Shown here piece after piece: positions 5,643 through 7,264 of a stretch of 7,264 nucleotides of DNA (within the stretch, counting starts at the first letter, position 1; the number at the start of each line of letters is the position of its first letter). The DNA comes from an uncultured Collinsella sp. (GTDB lineage Bacteria > Actinomycetota > Coriobacteriia > Coriobacteriales > Coriobacteriaceae). The DNA lies in the NCBI GenBank assembly GCA_900554595.1, contig USHZ01000101.1, positions 1-7,264 on the forward strand. Reading direction: 5' to 3'. The position numbers were made by a program, and so were the translations under genes. The notes below the pieces were generated by a model. The model worked only from the letters and a program-made list of their open reading frames with translations. It searched no databases and was not told where the DNA came from.

Positions 5643-5658
5643 CGAGCGCCATCGCTCG
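5643..5658. repeat. Inverted repeat upstream of EIIB gene
   Basis: CGAGCG (5643-5648) and CGCTCG (5653-5658) form a perfect 6-base dyad around CCAT. It sits just before a candidate -10, TACACT (5665-5670), where a repressor or activator would bind. It might equally be a chance GC-rich palindrome. Confidence 0.4.
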
Positions 5659-5664
5659 CTGCGG

Positions 5665-5670
5665 TACACT
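5665..5670 (+). promoter_or_regulatory. Candidate -10 element of EIIB-VOC unit
   Basis: TACACT matches TATAAT at four of six bases. The -35 position falls inside the dyad at 5643-5658 and is not a good match. An alternative, TAAAGT, lies at 5675-5680. The start of transcription is therefore uncertain. Confidence 0.3.
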
Positions 5671-5704
5671 TACCTAAAGTAAACCATGAAGGGAGACACT
5701 ACCT

Positions 5705-5992
5705 ATGAAGAAGATCGTTTTGGCTTGCGGTGCTGGCGCTGCTACTTCCACGCTCGTTGCCCAGAAGGTCGCTACCATGCTCGACGCCAACGGTTATGCC
5801 GGCAAGTATGAGATTGTGCAGTGCGCCATCTCCGAGGCCAAGGATTACTGCGACGAGGGCGCCGACCTGCTGATCGCCACCACCGTTGCCCCCGAGGGCC
5901 TCACCTGCCCGTACGTGAGCGGCGTGCCCTTCATGACCGGCATGAACCGCGTCGCTGCCGAGAAGGCCGTTCTCGACGTCATGGCTCAGTAG
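5705..5992 (+). CDS. PTS EIIB protein, galactitol (GatB) type
   Basis: EIIB subunits carry phosphate from EIIA to the sugar bound by the membrane EIIC. The 95-residue protein is a complete single EIIB domain of the lactose/galactitol fold. Cys8 in VLACGAGAATST is the expected phosphorylated cysteine, followed by the P-loop-like turn, and the helix-strand pattern continues through ADLLIATT (53-60) and the PYVSGVPFMTGM block (69-80), which resembles the GatB C-terminal half. The start follows GGGAG (5691-5695) with 9 bases between. The next gene begins 11 bases after the stop. No EIIA or EIIC gene lies in this window on either side, so it may work with subunits encoded elsewhere or have a signalling role. 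Substrate is not predictable from EIIB alone. Confidence 0.88.
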   Translation: MKKIVLACGAGAATSTLVAQKVATMLDANGYAGKYEIVQCAISEAKDYCDEGADLLIATTVAPEGLTCPYVSGVPFMTGMNRVAAEKAVLDVMAQ

Positions 5993-6003
5993 GCGCTGAC
6001 TGT

Positions 6004-6378
6004 ATGAGTGAGCAGAACGCCAATCCGGTCGAGCTCTTTGGCATGCGCGTTGCCCATGTGGGCATTAACGCCACCGACCCGGCAGACGCCCTGGAGATCG
6101 CGGAGCTGTTCTCGACGATGATGGGCCTGCCCGTCATCGAGACCCCGGTTTCGTACTTTAACGATTCGCTGGTCGAGATCATGAAGCAGAACGGTCGTGG
6201 CACCAAGGGCCACATTGGCTTTGCCGTCAACGACATCGATGCGGCCGAGAAGTGGTTTGCCGAGCGCGGGCTCGAGGTCAACGAGGAGTCGCGCGTGTTG
6301 CTGCCCGACGGCGGCACCAAACTCGTGTACTTTAAGCGCGAGTTCGCCGGCTTTGCCGTGCATCTGTGCCGCGAGTAG
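6004..6378 (+). CDS. Small VOC-fold protein resembling the C-terminal domain of KDPG/KHG aldolases
   Basis: The 124-residue protein has the vicinal oxygen chelate (glyoxalase/bleomycin resistance) pattern of two beta-alpha-beta-beta-beta modules. From memory, the blocks FGMRVAHVGINA (12-23), EIAELFSTMMGLPV (31-44), the GHIGFAVNDI strand (69-78) and FAGFAVHLC (114-122) closely match the extra C-terminal domain found on some Firmicutes 2-keto-3-deoxy-6-phosphogluconate/4-hydroxy-2-oxoglutarate aldolases. Here that domain stands alone. Candidate metal ligands are His18, Glu59, His70 and His120. It starts 11 bases after the EIIB stop with only a weak AGG upstream, so translational coupling to EIIB is likely. 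The frame runs upstream inside EIIB, but the ATG at 6004 is the sensible start. Catalysis is unproven; a sugar-acid-binding or isomerising role is a guess. Confidence 0.82.
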   Translation: MSEQNANPVELFGMRVAHVGINATDPADALEIAELFSTMMGLPVIETPVSYFNDSLVEIMKQNGRGTKGHIGFAVNDIDAAEKWFAERGLEVNEESRVLLPDGGTKLVYFKREFAGFAVHLCRE

Positions 6379-6401
6379 CGCACAAGCTGCTTATAGCTAG
6401 C

Positions 6402-6438
6402 AAAAAGGGATAGGGCCGCATGGCCTTATCCCTTTTTT
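6402..6438. terminator. Bidirectional terminator between VOC gene and histidine kinase
   Basis: A 16-base-pair stem with a single G-U or A-C position (6402-6417 with 6422-6437) around a GCAT loop has A-runs on the left and T-runs on the right. It can end plus-strand transcripts from the EIIB-VOC unit and minus-strand transcripts from the kinase gene, whose stop lies 17 bases away. Confidence 0.92.
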
Positions 6439-6454
6439 ATGCCGAGGGACATCC

Positions 6455-7264
6455 CTACCGCGGCAGGCGAATCGTAAAGCGGCTGCCGACCCCTTCGACC
6501 GAGGTCACGCCGATGACGCCGCCGTGGCTGTCGACGATCCACTTGGCAATGGCGAGCCCCAGACCCGAGCCCTGCGCGCCGGCATTGCGTGCGTTGTCGG
6601 CACGGTAGAACCGCTCAAACGCGTGAGCTGCGGATTCCTGGTTCATGCCGATGCCCTCGTCCTCAACGCTTATGCCAATCGCGCCCGTGCCCGCATCGGG
6701 TGTTATGGCAAACGTGACGGTCGTGCCTGCGTCCGAATACTTGGCGGCGTTTTGCACGATCACGCGCAGCGCCTGCTTCACGAGTGCCACGTCAACCGAT
6801 GCGTTGCAGCGCGGGTCGCTGGTAAGTGCGGCATCGTATGCCAGCCGATATGTGTGCCCGGCATCGATCATCTGCGATTCTTCGCAAACCTCGCCGACCA
6901 GTGCAGCCAGGTTGGTATTCGCGCGCCGCAGCACGGTGCGGCCGGCATCGCCGCGCGCCAAAAACAGCAGCTGCTCCACGAGCTCCTGCATATGCTCGCT
7001 TTCGGCCTTGAGCGAGGCGATGGACTCTGCCAGCACGTCCGGGTCGTCTTTGCCCCAGCGGTCGAGCATGTTCACGTAGCCCTGAATCACCGCGATGGGC
7101 GTGCGCAGCTCGTGACTCGCATCGTTGACAAAGCGCATCTGCTGCAGCTTTGCCTCTTGCATCTGACGCAGCAGGCGGTTGAGCGCGACCTCGATACTCG
7201 CCAGATCGGCGTCGCCGGTGGTGACGCTCGGCGAGTCGACGCTTGCGCGCTCGATGGCCTGCTC
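6455..7264 (-). CDS. Sensor histidine kinase, C-terminal part
   Basis: A membrane two-component sensor kinase would phosphorylate itself on His and pass the phosphate to a response regulator. Only the last 269 residues are in the window and the frame is open to the edge, so the ATG at 7162 is internal. The visible part starts with the end of a HAMP-like linker (ASIEVALNRLLRQM), then the H-box FVNDASHELRTP with the phospho-acceptor His at 7114-7112, the N-box NAAKYSD, the G1 box DEGIGM, FERFYRAD and the G2 box GSGLGLAIAKWI, ending in FTIRLPR. This order and spacing are those of the common OmpR-partnered kinase class. The cognate regulator and sensing domain should lie beyond position 7264. The signal is unknown. 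Confidence 0.95.
   Translation of the reverse strand, partial: EQAIERASVDSPSVTTGDADLASIEVALNRLLRQMQEAKLQQMRFVNDASHELRTPIAVIQGYVNMLDRWGKDDPDVLAESIASLKAESEHMQELVEQLLFLARGDAGRTVLRRANTNLAALVGEVCEESQMIDAGHTYRLAYDAALTSDPRCNASVDVALVKQALRVIVQNAAKYSDAGTTVTFAITPDAGTGAIGISVEDEGIGMNQESAAHAFERFYRADNARNAGAQGSGLGLAIAKWIVDSHGGVIGVTSVEGVGSRFTIRLPR

Noticed and set aside
1..7264. CRISPR array, insertion sequence, phage or toxin-antitoxin system
   Set aside because: No regularly spaced repeats, transposase or integrase frames, or terminal repeats were seen. MazG here is the pyrophosphohydrolase in a housekeeping context without mazE or mazF.

Overview
This looks like ordinary chromosomal DNA from a GC-rich actinobacterium of the Coriobacteriia type; Collinsella is my best guess. 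The assignment rests on codon use, protein similarity recalled from memory and gene order, not on a search. All coding sequences look intact except the two cut by the window ends. I see no insertion sequence, phage gene, CRISPR array, rRNA or obvious transferred island.

Positions 1-1294: the 3' end of a YfcE-like metallophosphoesterase gene is followed at once by mazG, a house-cleaning NTP pyrophosphohydrolase. The mazG ribosome binding site lies inside the last codons of yfcE. A hairpin terminator closes the pair.

Positions 1295-2820: eno (enolase) has a leader of about 140 bases containing a duplicated 10-base element, a small dyad and a 29-codon ORF that overlaps the eno start. It ends in a strong intrinsic terminator.

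Positions 2821-4698: a promoter with an extended -10 precedes a two-gene unit, a long DivIC/FtsB-type division protein and a Ppx/GppA phosphatase. The order mazG-eno-divIC-ppx matches the Mycobacterium tuberculosis Rv1021-Rv1026 region, minus lpqU and the DUF501 gene.

Positions 4707-5602, minus strand: an uncharacterised membrane-anchored helical-repeat protein and tRNA-Leu(UAA), followed by a hairpin terminator whose stem pairs well only in the minus-strand transcript.

Positions 5603-6438: a two-gene unit with a galactitol-type PTS EIIB protein and a small VOC-fold protein that resembles the C-terminal domain of some KDPG/KHG aldolases. No IIA, IIC or aldolase gene is present here. The unit ends in a near-perfect hairpin that can terminate both strands.

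Positions 6455-7264, minus strand: the C-terminal part of a sensor histidine kinase, running off the right end.

The most notable item is the EIIB/VOC pair. The rest is mostly housekeeping, with some unusual protein variants and leader structures. I did not find a convincing new defence or mobile system.
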